Positions 1 through 6,380 of a stretch of 15,879 nucleotides of DNA are shown one piece after another. The stretch is from Rickettsiales bacterium (lineage in GTDB: Bacteria; Pseudomonadota; Alphaproteobacteria; Rickettsiales; CANDYO01), in the NCBI GenBank assembly GCA_947424995.1, contig CANDYO010000031.1, positions 1 through 15,879 on the forward strand, written 5' to 3'. Below the pieces are notes generated by a model. The model ran no database searches and was not told the DNA's origin. It saw only the letters and a program-made list of their open reading frames with translations. The position numbers and the translations under genes were made by a program. Position 1 is the first letter of the stretch. Each line of letters starts with the position of its first letter.

Positions 1-292
1 CTCTGCATCCAGTGTACCAAGCGCTGGGTATAAAATGGCCACAAAAATTTAAGCATATTGATACGATGTAGTGCCTCGCTGCATCAAAACTCTAGGATTT
101 ACAAGGGGTTGAGGCCAGCCCCATTCCAAAGTCAAGAAAGTATATTTTTTCATTTTATTCTCTTCTATCCTTAAAAGATATTTTCTTATCAAGTTTACAT
201 AGCAATTAAATGTAAATTAAAATATCCGTTAAGTGCATTAATTATATTTAATTTTTGATGGATTGTTAAAATAATACACAAGGGATTCCTTA
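1..292. other. Left-edge stretch without a confident gene
   Basis: No long reading frame, tRNA-like fold or insertion-sequence end is visible here. The only coding candidate is a 34-codon frame on the minus strand (49-153), listed separately. Bases 154-292 are strongly AT-rich and lie downstream of the small minus-strand gene that ends at 293. I see no clear G+C-rich hairpin followed by a T-run that would serve as its terminator. Confidence 0.5.
49..153 (-). CDS. Possible 34-residue small protein or gene fragment
   Basis: A short frame starts at ATG 153-151 and stops at TAA 51-49. It is preceded by a purine-rich AGAAGAGA ribosome-binding-like sequence about six bases upstream. The peptide begins MKKYTFLTLEWGWPQP and is rich in aromatic residues and proline. 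I do not recognise it. After the stop the same frame stays open to the window edge, so it could be the start of a gene broken by a stop codon, or chance. Only the ribosome-binding-like site and the non-random-looking composition support it. Confidence 0.2.
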   Translation of the reverse strand: MKKYTFLTLEWGWPQPLVNPRVLMQRGTTSYQYA

Positions 293-592
293 TCAACTGT
301 TTTTAGATAATCTCTTATTGTTAGCAATAATGCGGTTAGCTATTCCTAAGATATGACTTGTTGGAAGGTTGGCTAACTGACATACCTCAAAAAAATCTTT
401 ATCATTAGCACTGAACCAGTTTTCAGCTTGTTTGCGCCAAAGACAATATTTTTTATTTGAATTAGGCAATCGTAAGTCACTCAAAGCTTTGGCTATAACG
501 GCTCGCCACAAAGTTATTTCTCCTTGGACTATTTGTTCATGATTACTAAGAAATAATGGATCACTTTCTACTGTTTTTTGTTTAACTACCAC
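293..592 (-). CDS. Small phage-associated 'WRAVI' type hypothetical protein
   Basis: This 99-residue protein carries the pattern TLWRAVIAKALSDL (residues 27-40), a Trp/Lys-rich middle that ends in a WF-S motif near 59-61, and DFFEVCQLANLPTSHIL (66-82). From memory, this order (WRAVI, then a WL-S segment, then a 'D-F-x-x-VC-x-A-x-L' segment) recurs in small proteins found in prophage-like regions of alphaproteobacteria. Their function is not established, so the assignment is by pattern only. The frame begins at GTG 592-590, with AGAGGGG only two to three bases upstream, which is unusually close. An ATG overlapping at 594-592 is in another frame and stops at once. It is divergent from the XRE regulator at 717 across a 124-bp gap, the usual geometry of a regulator and its controlled partner. 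The two may be a prophage remnant. Confidence 0.6.
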   Translation of the reverse strand: MVVKQKTVESDPLFLSNHEQIVQGEITLWRAVIAKALSDLRLPNSNKKYCLWRKQAENWFSANDKDFFEVCQLANLPTSHILGIANRIIANNKRLSKNS

Positions 593-646
593 ATCCCCTC
601 TAATGATATATTTAAGCTTAGATAATCAATAGTTACCGCACAATAA

Positions 647-702
647 AACGAAAGTCAAGCTATTACGCGCGGAATAATGCGATTTTAATTACGAAATATC
701 GT
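647..702. promoter_or_regulatory. Candidate operator between divergent small gene and XRE regulator
   Basis: An inverted repeat ACGA-N4-TCGT lies at 691-702, just upstream of the regulator's -10 box. The half-site ACGAAA occurs twice in the same orientation, at 647-652 and 691-696, 44 bp apart (about four helical turns). CGAT at 680-683 and ATCG at 698-701 form a second, weaker dyad. On the minus strand, TTGACT (659-654) is a reasonable -35 for the small gene, but no good -10 follows. The placement suits autorepression by the XRE protein; this is inference. Confidence 0.4.
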
Positions 703-710
703 GTTATAAT
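702..710 (+). promoter_or_regulatory. Extended -10 promoter of the XRE regulator (probable leaderless mRNA)
   Basis: TGTTATAAT at 702-710 is an exact extended -10 element (TG-N-TATAAT), which can act without a good -35; none is seen. Transcription would begin about seven bases on, at or next to ATG 717. There is no Shine-Dalgarno sequence before the ATG. A second TATAAT at 713-718 overlaps the start codon itself. Confidence 0.55.
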
Positions 711-716
711 ATTATA

Positions 717-1184
717 ATGATGACAGATAAAGAAATTATCGATAAGCAAAGACAAGCATTTAAAGAGTTCATGCAACTGCATAAGCTCAAGGCCTCGCCG
801 TGGGCAAAAAAAGCTGGCGTCGCTGAAGCAACTATTCGCAATTATTTACATGGAAGAAATCAGTCTTTGACCAGTGTTAACTTAGAAAAACTAGCCAATG
901 CTGCAGGAGCTCAAGCTCAGGACTTGATCAATAGCAAAAATATTGCTTTTGAACATTTAGAAAATATAGATAGCGGATATATCAACAAATCTTTGATGGT
1001 TCAATCTTTTATCGATATAGAGGAATATACTATTCAGTCTGGTCTTAAGCTAAGCTCGAAAGAAAGAGCAAATATTCTGATTGCTTGGTATGAACTAGCT
1101 AGAATGATTCAAAGAGATGGCTTATCACCTTCTTCAAATTTAACCCTTAAAGACTTTATTAAGAATGTAGCTTCTAACGCTTAA
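717..1184 (+). CDS. XRE-family HTH transcriptional regulator (phage repressor-like)
   Basis: This is a DNA-binding regulator of 155 residues. An N-terminal helix-turn-helix spans roughly residues 14-70: QAFKEFMQLHKLKASPWAKKAG is followed by the recognition-helix pattern VAEATIRNYLHGRNQSLT, which resembles XRE/lambda-repressor proteins. The remainder, with 'LSSKERANILIAWYELARM' at 112-130, looks like the short helical C-terminal region of phage-type XRE proteins in alphaproteobacteria; there is no LexA-like peptidase domain. Two ATGs (717 and 720) start the frame. No Shine-Dalgarno sequence is present, and an extended -10 box sits right upstream, so the message is probably leaderless. It is divergent from the small WRAVI-type gene and likely controls it and itself. 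It ends two bases before the convergent gene at 1187, leaving no room for a terminator between them. Confidence 0.85.
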   Translation: MMTDKEIIDKQRQAFKEFMQLHKLKASPWAKKAGVAEATIRNYLHGRNQSLTSVNLEKLANAAGAQAQDLINSKNIAFEHLENIDSGYINKSLMVQSFIDIEEYTIQSGLKLSSKERANILIAWYELARMIQRDGLSPSSNLTLKDFIKNVASNA

Positions 1185-1186
1185 AT

Positions 1187-2176
1187 TTAATAATAAAAAT
1201 TAAAATCTCCTAATAAAGAAATTCCGTAATCATCAAAACCATTTACAATAATGGGATAAGCAACATATTTTGCTAACGCTCCACAACCAACAATCATTGA
1301 ACCGACCATAGAAAACTGAAAAAAACCATTGTCTTTAATATAGCTTTCTGAAATATCTCGAGCTGACTTAGCAAGCGGAGAAAATAAATAATGATTTATG
1401 GTCCCAACCACAATATTACTAAATACAGAATTTGCGAACATCAAGACGTCTACTAAATGAGCTGCTGGCTGATTATTAGTTATCGCATGGACTGTACTAA
1501 TTTTATTCCATATATCACCATCAAGAGTATAATTACTATTAGACTCTGAAACAATCAAGTTAACCATAAGATCATCAAGTTTTTGTGAATAGCTTTTTAT
1601 TTCCTCGCTATAATTAATATAATTAATCACTTCCTCAACTTGATTTGCAACCAAAATCTTAATAACTCCACTGCCAACAGACTCAGAAATCCAAGAAATT
1701 TTCATGCGAGGTTGAGCTGCACTAAAATATTCTCTATAATTTTTATAATCTATTTTAGCTCTTTGCATCTCCATTGATGCTATAACTGGGATTCTAGAAA
1801 TTATCTCACATGGATAGTTACTAAACTTGCTACTAGAAGACAGCTCTTTCTCTAACTGTTCAGTATCATTATACTTAGTAGTACCAGCTTTAATAATTAA
1901 AGCTTTGCAGATTACTCTTGATATAATAGAGATCTCCGAGCCTTCATCATATTGATCTGAAGTTGAACCAACTTGTGCTTTAGCGCCTTTTAACCACGAT
2001 ACACTCACAGCTGTTGTGGAGTCTTGAATAACAAACTTTGCAGTTGGATCTTTGCCAAGCTTATTGACATATCGTTCAAAGATAGTACTTATAGTCGCAT
2101 AAAAACAAATACTATAAAAAAATTCATTAATATTTGGAACACGCACTATAACATAATTAAACATTTCTTTAATCAT
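1187..2176 (-). CDS. Unrecognised 329-residue protein with C-terminal hydrophobic stretches
   Basis: I do not recognise this protein. The N-terminus starts with charged residues and then an aromatic, moderately hydrophobic stretch (NEFFYSICFYATISTIF, 17-33); it is not a clean signal peptide. The middle is soluble-looking and Ser/Lys/Glu-rich. Two hydrophobic segments lie near the C-terminus, about 240-263 and 286-311, the second holding a Gly-rich core (SMIVGCGALAKYVAYPIIV). The protein ends in FNFYY. It could be membrane-associated by its C-terminal third. ATG 2176-2174 begins the frame, with a weak TGAAG upstream; a second ATG four codons on is also usable. The gene is divergent from the unknown gene at 2338 and convergent with the XRE gene. 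Such lineage-restricted proteins are common in Rickettsiales; any role in host interaction is speculation. Confidence 0.65.
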   Translation of the reverse strand: MIKEMFNYVIVRVPNINEFFYSICFYATISTIFERYVNKLGKDPTAKFVIQDSTTAVSVSWLKGAKAQVGSTSDQYDEGSEISIISRVICKALIIKAGTTKYNDTEQLEKELSSSSKFSNYPCEIISRIPVIASMEMQRAKIDYKNYREYFSAAQPRMKISWISESVGSGVIKILVANQVEEVINYINYSEEIKSYSQKLDDLMVNLIVSESNSNYTLDGDIWNKISTVHAITNNQPAAHLVDVLMFANSVFSNIVVGTINHYLFSPLAKSARDISESYIKDNGFFQFSMVGSMIVGCGALAKYVAYPIIVNGFDDYGISLLGDFNFYY

Positions 2177-2193
2177 TTTACTTCAGTTTTCTA

Positions 2194-2206
2194 AAGATCA
2201 TATCTT
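2194..2206. promoter_or_regulatory. Small dyad in the divergent intergenic region
   Basis: AAGAT-CAT-ATCTT is a perfect five-base inverted repeat with a three-base centre, located 18 bp upstream of the minus-strand start codon. It could be a regulator half-site pair for the divergent genes at 2176 and 2338. Dyads this short also occur by chance in AT-rich DNA. Confidence 0.25.
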
Positions 2207-2337
2207 GATATACAAGACTTTTTCACTCAGCATACTATAGAGAATTAGTTAAAGTTCAACCAATAATACGGCGATTAACATTTAATTAATTATTATCCTA
2301 TTTAATACTTATTTAATCAATATGGAGAAAATAGATT

Positions 2338-3276
2338 ATGTCTAAAAGCTCTTCAACTAGCTCTAGTGATACTCAATCAGCTGATGCTTTAGCAACGGAT
2401 GCTCCAGAACTAAAACTAGATCATGCTAAAATAGATGCGTTAATCGAACCTGAAGCAAGAGTGAAAGCTTATCAGGAGCTTTTTACAAAATATTTAGAAG
2501 CTATAGAGAAAGAACCAAGCGTTAATAAACAGCGATATTATGGACAGCACTTAGAAAATCTAATGCAGGAAATTGAAAATGATCCATTAGTATCACATGA
2601 CTCCTATGAGAATGGAACGATTCTATTAGGTAAAAAATCAACAGAGAAATTACTATCTAAAATAGCAACCTTTACAGAAAATCTTAAGAACCCTGAACAA
2701 GGAAGATATATTACCATACATGCTAGCAGCGCAATTAAAGACCTTAACAATCTTGATAATTTCAAGGAAGCAGTTGGAAAATGCGTAACCACACAAGTAA
2801 GTGATCATATCAAAGACAAGCTAAAGCCGTGGGCTAATGAGCGTGGAGATACTAGCCTATCCAGAGAATTAACTGCACAAGAAGAAAAATTATGGGTACA
2901 AGGTGGAGGGGGGAAAGAAAAAAAGCAGTACGAAACAATGGGAAAGAAATTCTGGGACAAATGCTTAAGTTTTATGGAAAAATTTTTTCCACCTAAAGCT
3001 ATAGCATTTGATGTAACTAAAGAAGCTAAAAAATACGAAGTTCTATTTAAAGCTGAAAAAACTAGCTACATTACTAAAGCTTTGAATTTTATTAAAGGTA
3101 ACGTAGATAAAAATCAATCTGGAAAAATTTTAGAATCTCAAATTAATAAAAATATTGAGAGCTTAACACCTAAAGAAAGATCATCAGACATGGTCAAATC
3201 TTTTCAACAGCAACCAACTGTCACAACCACAACTCTTCCTTTCAATAAACTGCCATCAACACAACTAGGGAAATAA
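2338..3276 (+). CDS. Unrecognised 312-residue hydrophilic protein, possible effector
   Basis: I do not recognise this protein. It has no membrane segment and no Sec signal. The N-terminus is a Ser/Thr/Asp-rich, probably disordered stretch (SKSSSTSSSDTQS). A mostly helical Lys/Glu-rich body (30-280) follows, with a Gly4-Lys-Glu-Lys-Lys patch near 189-196 and an aromatic FWDKCLSFMEKFFPP segment near 205-219. The tail is Thr/Gln/Pro-rich (QQQPTVTTTTLPF). The layout, a disordered polar N-terminus with a charged helical body and a polar tail, resembles secreted proteins of intracellular bacteria, but no known domain is evident. ATG 2338 is preceded by GGAGAAA at good range. A weak TTAACA (2275-2280) could be the -35. 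It is divergent from the unknown gene ending at 2176 and 83 bp ahead of ettA. A G6 run (2908-2913) and an A7 run (2918-2924) lie in the coding sequence. Confidence 0.65.
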   Translation: MSKSSSTSSSDTQSADALATDAPELKLDHAKIDALIEPEARVKAYQELFTKYLEAIEKEPSVNKQRYYGQHLENLMQEIENDPLVSHDSYENGTILLGKKSTEKLLSKIATFTENLKNPEQGRYITIHASSAIKDLNNLDNFKEAVGKCVTTQVSDHIKDKLKPWANERGDTSLSRELTAQEEKLWVQGGGGKEKKQYETMGKKFWDKCLSFMEKFFPPKAIAFDVTKEAKKYEVLFKAEKTSYITKALNFIKGNVDKNQSGKILESQINKNIESLTPKERSSDMVKSFQQQPTVTTTTLPFNKLPSTQLGK

Positions 3277-3324
3277 TAAGCCCATATTCTTAAAGATAAT
3301 TATTTAAAATTCGATTAAGTTTGC

Positions 3325-3356
3325 TATAGTGAAACAATAATTAAAATTATGGAGAA
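3325..3356 (+). promoter_or_regulatory. Candidate -10 box and ribosome-binding site of ettA
   Basis: TATAGT at 3325-3330 is a fair -10 match, but its -35 region (about 3302-3307) is poor. GGAGAA at 3351-3356 is a strong Shine-Dalgarno sequence at the right distance from ATG 3360. There is no obvious terminator between the preceding gene (stop at 3276) and this point, so read-through is possible. Confidence 0.4.
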
Positions 3357-3359
3357 ATC

Positions 3360-5036
3360 ATGGCATCTTATCAGTATGTGTACGTAATAAAAGGCTTAAA
3401 GAAAGTATATGGCACCAGAGAGGTGATCAAAGACTTATACCTATCATTCTTGCCTGGAGCGAAGATAGGAATTATTGGTCATAATGGTTCGGGTAAATCA
3501 ACTCTACTTAGAATTATGGCTGGACTAGATAAAGATTTTACTGGTGAAGCTTGGGCCGCTGAAGGCGTTAAAATAGGTTATTTGGCTCAAGAGCCACAAT
3601 TAAATCATGATAAAAATGTATTTGATAATATTCTAGAAGCGGTAGCTGAAAAAAGAGATCTACTCGAAAAATTCAATGAAGTTAGTGCTAGATTTGCTGA
3701 AGAATTAACTGACGATCAAATGAATGCGCTCATTGAAGAACAAGGAGAGTTGCAAGAAAAGATAGATCATCATAATGCTTGGGATTTAGAGCGCGAAATT
3801 CAAATCGCTATGGATGCTCTAAGATGTCCGGATAAAAATTCTAGTGTTAGTCAACTTTCTGGCGGAGAAAAAAGACGAGTAGCTTTATGCCAGCTTTTAT
3901 TATCAGCTCCAGATATATTGTTGCTCGATGAGCCAACCAATCACTTAGATGCAGAATCAATTTCATGGCTAGAAGAATATCTAAAGGCTTATAATGGTAC
4001 CGTTATTTTAGTAACCCATGATCGATATTTCCTAGATAGAGTAACTGATTGGATTTTAGAAATGGAACGTGGTGAAGGTATACCTTGGAAAGGTAACTAT
4101 TCTTCATGGCTTGAGCAGAAACAAAAGAGATTAGCTGAAGAAGAAAAATCTGAATCAAGCAGACAAAAAAGACTAACTGAAGAATTAGAATGGGTGAGAC
4201 AATCACCAAAAGCTAGACAATCAAAGAGCAAAGCTCGTTTAACTGCTTATGAAGAATTGCGCGATAAGAACCGTGAAAAAACAGTTGGCATCGCTCAAAT
4301 TGTTATTCCAGATGGCCCAAGACTCGGTAATAACGTGATTGAAGGAGCCGGCCTTAGCAAAAGCTATAATGGGGTGGAACTATTTAAAGATTTCAACTTC
4401 AAAATAGTACCAGGAGCAATCGTTGGCGTAATTGGTCCTAATGGAGTTGGTAAAACTACTTTATTTAGAATGATTACCGGACAAGAAAAACCAGATAGCG
4501 GCAAAATCACTATTGGTGAATCAGTAAGTCTTGGCTATGTAGATCAATCTCGTGATAGCTTAAATGCTGATTCAAATGTTTGGGAAGAAATCTCAGAAGG
4601 ACAAGAAGAAATTCAACTGGGCAAATCTAATGTTAAAAGCCGCGCTTATTGCGCAGCCTTTAACTTCAAAGGTGGCGATCAACAAAAATTAGTTGGCTCA
4701 CTATCCGGTGGAGAGCGTAATAGAGTTCATTTAGCTAAAATGCTTAAAGCAGGTGCTAATGTGATTCTTCTCGATGAACCAACTAACGATTTAGACGTTG
4801 ATACTTTACGCTCTCTAGAAGAAGCATTGCTTGAGTTTTCTGGCTGTGCTATCATCATAAGCCATGACCGTTGGTTCCTAGATAGAATTGCAACTCATAT
4901 TATAGCTTATGAAGATGATCATGTGGAATTCTATGAAGGTAACTATCAAGATTATGATCAGGATCGTAGAATGAGACAAGGCATAACTGAAGGCGAAGTT
5001 GAAAGATACCGTCATAAAAAACTTATCAAATCTTAA
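3360..5036 (+). CDS. ettA: Energy-dependent translational throttle protein EttA (ABC-F ATPase)
   Basis: This is a 558-residue cytosolic ABC-F protein with two ATP-binding cassettes and no membrane domain. Cassette 1 has Walker A GHNGSGKST (40-48), signature LSGGE (166-170) and Walker B LLLDEPTNHLD (187-197), then THDR. An arm insertion (about 95-140) sits inside cassette 1, and the charged linker that reaches the peptidyl-tRNA site lies at about 245-305. Cassette 2 has GPNGVGKTT (359-367), LSGGE (448-452) and DEPTNDLD (472-479). The length, the arm and the wording of the motifs match EttA rather than the longer Uup or drug-resistance ABC-F proteins. Known role of the family: it binds the ribosomal E site and gates entry into elongation according to the ADP/ATP ratio. 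It leads a tight operon; tatA starts 16 bp after its stop. Confidence 0.95.
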   Translation: MASYQYVYVIKGLKKVYGTREVIKDLYLSFLPGAKIGIIGHNGSGKSTLLRIMAGLDKDFTGEAWAAEGVKIGYLAQEPQLNHDKNVFDNILEAVAEKRDLLEKFNEVSARFAEELTDDQMNALIEEQGELQEKIDHHNAWDLEREIQIAMDALRCPDKNSSVSQLSGGEKRRVALCQLLLSAPDILLLDEPTNHLDAESISWLEEYLKAYNGTVILVTHDRYFLDRVTDWILEMERGEGIPWKGNYSSWLEQKQKRLAEEEKSESSRQKRLTEELEWVRQSPKARQSKSKARLTAYEELRDKNREKTVGIAQIVIPDGPRLGNNVIEGAGLSKSYNGVELFKDFNFKIVPGAIVGVIGPNGVGKTTLFRMITGQEKPDSGKITIGESVSLGYVDQSRDSLNADSNVWEEISEGQEEIQLGKSNVKSRAYCAAFNFKGGDQQKLVGSLSGGERNRVHLAKMLKAGANVILLDEPTNDLDVDTLRSLEEALLEFSGCAIIISHDRWFLDRIATHIIAYEDDHVEFYEGNYQDYDQDRRMRQGITEGEVERYRHKKLIKS

Positions 5037-5041
5037 AGTTT

Positions 5042-5047
5042 GGAGAG
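5042..5047 (+). promoter_or_regulatory. Ribosome-binding site that sets the tatA start
   Basis: GGAGAG lies six bases before ATG 5053. The frame is open further upstream, to an ATG at 4999 inside ettA. The site and the family's N-terminus (MGLSLINV, with the membrane helix starting at once) favour 5053. Confidence 0.7.
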
Positions 5048-5052
5048 ATAAA

Positions 5053-5250
5053 ATGGGACTTAGCTTAATCAATGTAATAATAATTCTATTTATAGTACTT
5101 ATTTTATTTGGCGCCGGTAAATTACCTAAAATTATGGGCGATTTAGGCAAAGGGATTAAAAACTTTAAAGAAGGTCTAAAAGAAGAAGATCATCCAACTG
5201 AAAATCCACCATTGCTTAAAAATGATAAGCAGGACAAGGATAAAAATTAG
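5053..5250 (+). CDS. tatA: Sec-independent protein translocase subunit TatA
   Basis: This 65-residue protein is the pore-forming subunit of the twin-arginine pathway, which exports folded proteins across the inner membrane. It shows the full TatA plan. A short N-terminus is followed by a transmembrane helix (about 5-20, LINVIIILFIVLILFG). The hinge FGAGKLP comes next, then an amphipathic helix with DLGKGIKNFKEGL and a polar charged tail ending KNDKQDKDKN. A start at 5053 is chosen because of the GGAGAG site and because the upstream extension would put 18 charged residues before the membrane helix. It sits 16 bp after ettA and 8 bp before exoD, so the three are probably co-transcribed. TatC is not in this window. 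Confidence 0.92.
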   Translation: MGLSLINVIIILFIVLILFGAGKLPKIMGDLGKGIKNFKEGLKEEDHPTENPPLLKNDKQDKDKN

Positions 5251-5258
5251 GTAAATTA

Positions 5259-5930
5259 ATGACCAGTAAACAAATACCAGCGTCACAATTATTAGAAGAA
5301 TTAGCTGCTGAAAAAAAAGGCACTAAAACTATTAGCCTCGGTGAAATTAATGACTATTTGAGTGAAAGAGGATTCGCAATTTTAATGATTCTATTCTCTT
5401 TTCCCATGGCTATCCCCCTGCCATATCCACCTGGTTTCACTACTATACTCGGTCTCCCTCTATTGCTTTTTTCAATCCAAATGATTATGGGATTGAAAAA
5501 ACCATCTCTGCCTAAATGGATTGCTAATAAAAGCATTACTACTAGCCACTTGATCTTTGCGATAGAAAAATCAGCCAAATATTTTGTTAAACTAGAAAAA
5601 TTACTAAAACCTAGATTGCCATATTTCAGTTCAATCCATGGCGAAAAACTTATCGGAATAGTATCAACTCTTTGCGCAATTTCTATTGTTTTACCAATCA
5701 TGTTTGGTAACGCAGTGCCAAGCGCTGGTATCTTGATAATGGCACTTGGCCTACTTGGTAAAGATGGCGTGGTAATCATTATCGGCATTATTACCGGTAT
5801 TATAGGTTTATTCATCGCCTCTCTGGTAGTTTACCTAGTCTTTTTTGGCGCTAAATTCATCGCTGGAAGCTTCTTCCATGAGGCTTATTCTTTCCTGATG
5901 GAACATTTTGGCTCAGTGGGTGGTGAGTAA
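5259..5930 (+). CDS. exoD: ExoD-family exopolysaccharide synthesis membrane protein
   Basis: This is a 223-residue inner-membrane protein of the ExoD family. The recognisable core is FPMAIPLPYPPGFTTILGLPLLLFSIQMIMG (48-78), the family's Pro-rich 'IPLP-PG' segment, followed by KKPSLPKW. Hydrophobic segments lie near 38-50, 59-78, 131-150, 153-166 and 168-197. The N-terminal LLEELAAEKKG...ISLGEINDYLSERG is the usual cytoplasmic lead-in. ExoD was named from rhizobial mutants altered in exopolysaccharide and alkali tolerance; its molecular activity is not known, and the role in this organism is uncertain. ATG 5259 follows tatA by 8 bp with only a weak TAGG ribosome site, which suggests translational coupling. 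The downstream 5984-6012 palindrome may mark the operon's end. Confidence 0.9.
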   Translation: MTSKQIPASQLLEELAAEKKGTKTISLGEINDYLSERGFAILMILFSFPMAIPLPYPPGFTTILGLPLLLFSIQMIMGLKKPSLPKWIANKSITTSHLIFAIEKSAKYFVKLEKLLKPRLPYFSSIHGEKLIGIVSTLCAISIVLPIMFGNAVPSAGILIMALGLLGKDGVVIIIGIITGIIGLFIASLVVYLVFFGAKFIAGSFFHEAYSFLMEHFGSVGGE

Positions 5931-5983
5931 GGGATTGCCCATGGTTGAAGTGGTCGCTTTATCTTAAAGTAAAAATCGGCGTC

Positions 5984-6012
5984 ATTCTTGCCAAGCAATG
6001 CTTGGCAAGAAT
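5984..6012. repeat. Perfect 13-bp palindrome downstream of exoD (GTCAT-type intergenic repeat or terminator)
   Basis: The arms ATTCTTGCCAAGC (5984-5996) and GCTTGGCAAGAAT (6000-6012) pair perfectly around AAT. It is preceded by CGGCGTC, the same lead-in that opens the larger palindromic element at 12680, so it may be a short member of that family. The stem could stop transcription after exoD, but no T-run follows on the plus strand. Confidence 0.6.
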
Positions 6013-6097
6013 TCAGCACAACAAACTTAACCGAAAGCCATTATAATGCTGAATAAATCCAAACCGAAGGTTGAACCCCATTAAAAAGTATATTTAA

Positions 6098-6114
6098 TAT
6101 GATCTTCGATCATA
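6098..6114. repeat. Short hairpin TATGATC-TTC-GATCATA
   Basis: A perfect seven-base stem with a TTC loop. Its role is unknown. It lies in the palindrome-rich gap between exoD and the insertion sequence. Confidence 0.35.
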
Positions 6115-6352
6115 AATTTGCACCTAGATCTCGCGCTGCATTCAGCTTCATCTACATTTATTTTAGATTACAACCTCAACTGCTTTCAGTATCATCTTAG
6201 CTCATACACAATATTCTTATCACTTTATTATATGCTTGACAGACCCGCATTACTAATTCATAAACAAAATTATTTTCTAGATGATTGTTATAAATCTTCG
6301 TCTTATAGAATTTGCTATGATGCTGACCAAGCACCTTATCTAACATTTTATT

Positions 6353-6377
6353 GGTGGTGCCTAGGTTCTAGCGCAAC
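6353..6377 (+). repeat. Left terminal inverted repeat of IS30 copy 1
   Basis: It begins GGTGGTGCCTAGG and ends TCTAGCGCAAC. It differs from the right end at positions 5-8, 13 and 14 of 25. The inner eleven bases are identical. Confidence 0.8.
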
Positions 6378-6380
6378 GCG

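Larger units (their letters stand above)
5931..6352. other. Non-coding stretch rich in inverted repeats
   Basis: No supported gene lies between exoD and the insertion sequence. The stretch contains a perfect 13-bp hairpin (5984-6012), an eight-base inverted repeat ATTCAGCA (6011-6018) / TGCTGAAT (6047-6054), and a seven-base hairpin TATGATC-TTC-GATCATA (6098-6114). Bases 6115-6352 show two short open frames: a 49-codon minus-strand frame (6197-6346) and a plus-strand frame that runs into the insertion sequence. Neither has a ribosome site or a family I know. The stretch may be the remnant of a gene disrupted by the insertion. Confidence 0.55.

Noticed and set aside
4999..5052. 18-codon N-terminal extension of TatA from ATG 4999
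   Set aside because: It lies inside ettA, adds a charged stretch before the membrane helix unlike any TatA, and the GGAGAG site points to 5053.
5354..5815. 153-codon minus-strand frame opposite exoD
   Set aside because: It is antisense to a well-supported conserved gene and is hydrophobic only as the mirror of ExoD's membrane segments.
6197..6346. 49-codon minus-strand frame ending beside the insertion sequence
   Set aside because: It has an ATG but no ribosome site, starts seven bases from the IS edge and matches nothing I know. It could be a fragment of an interrupted gene, but there is no positive evidence.
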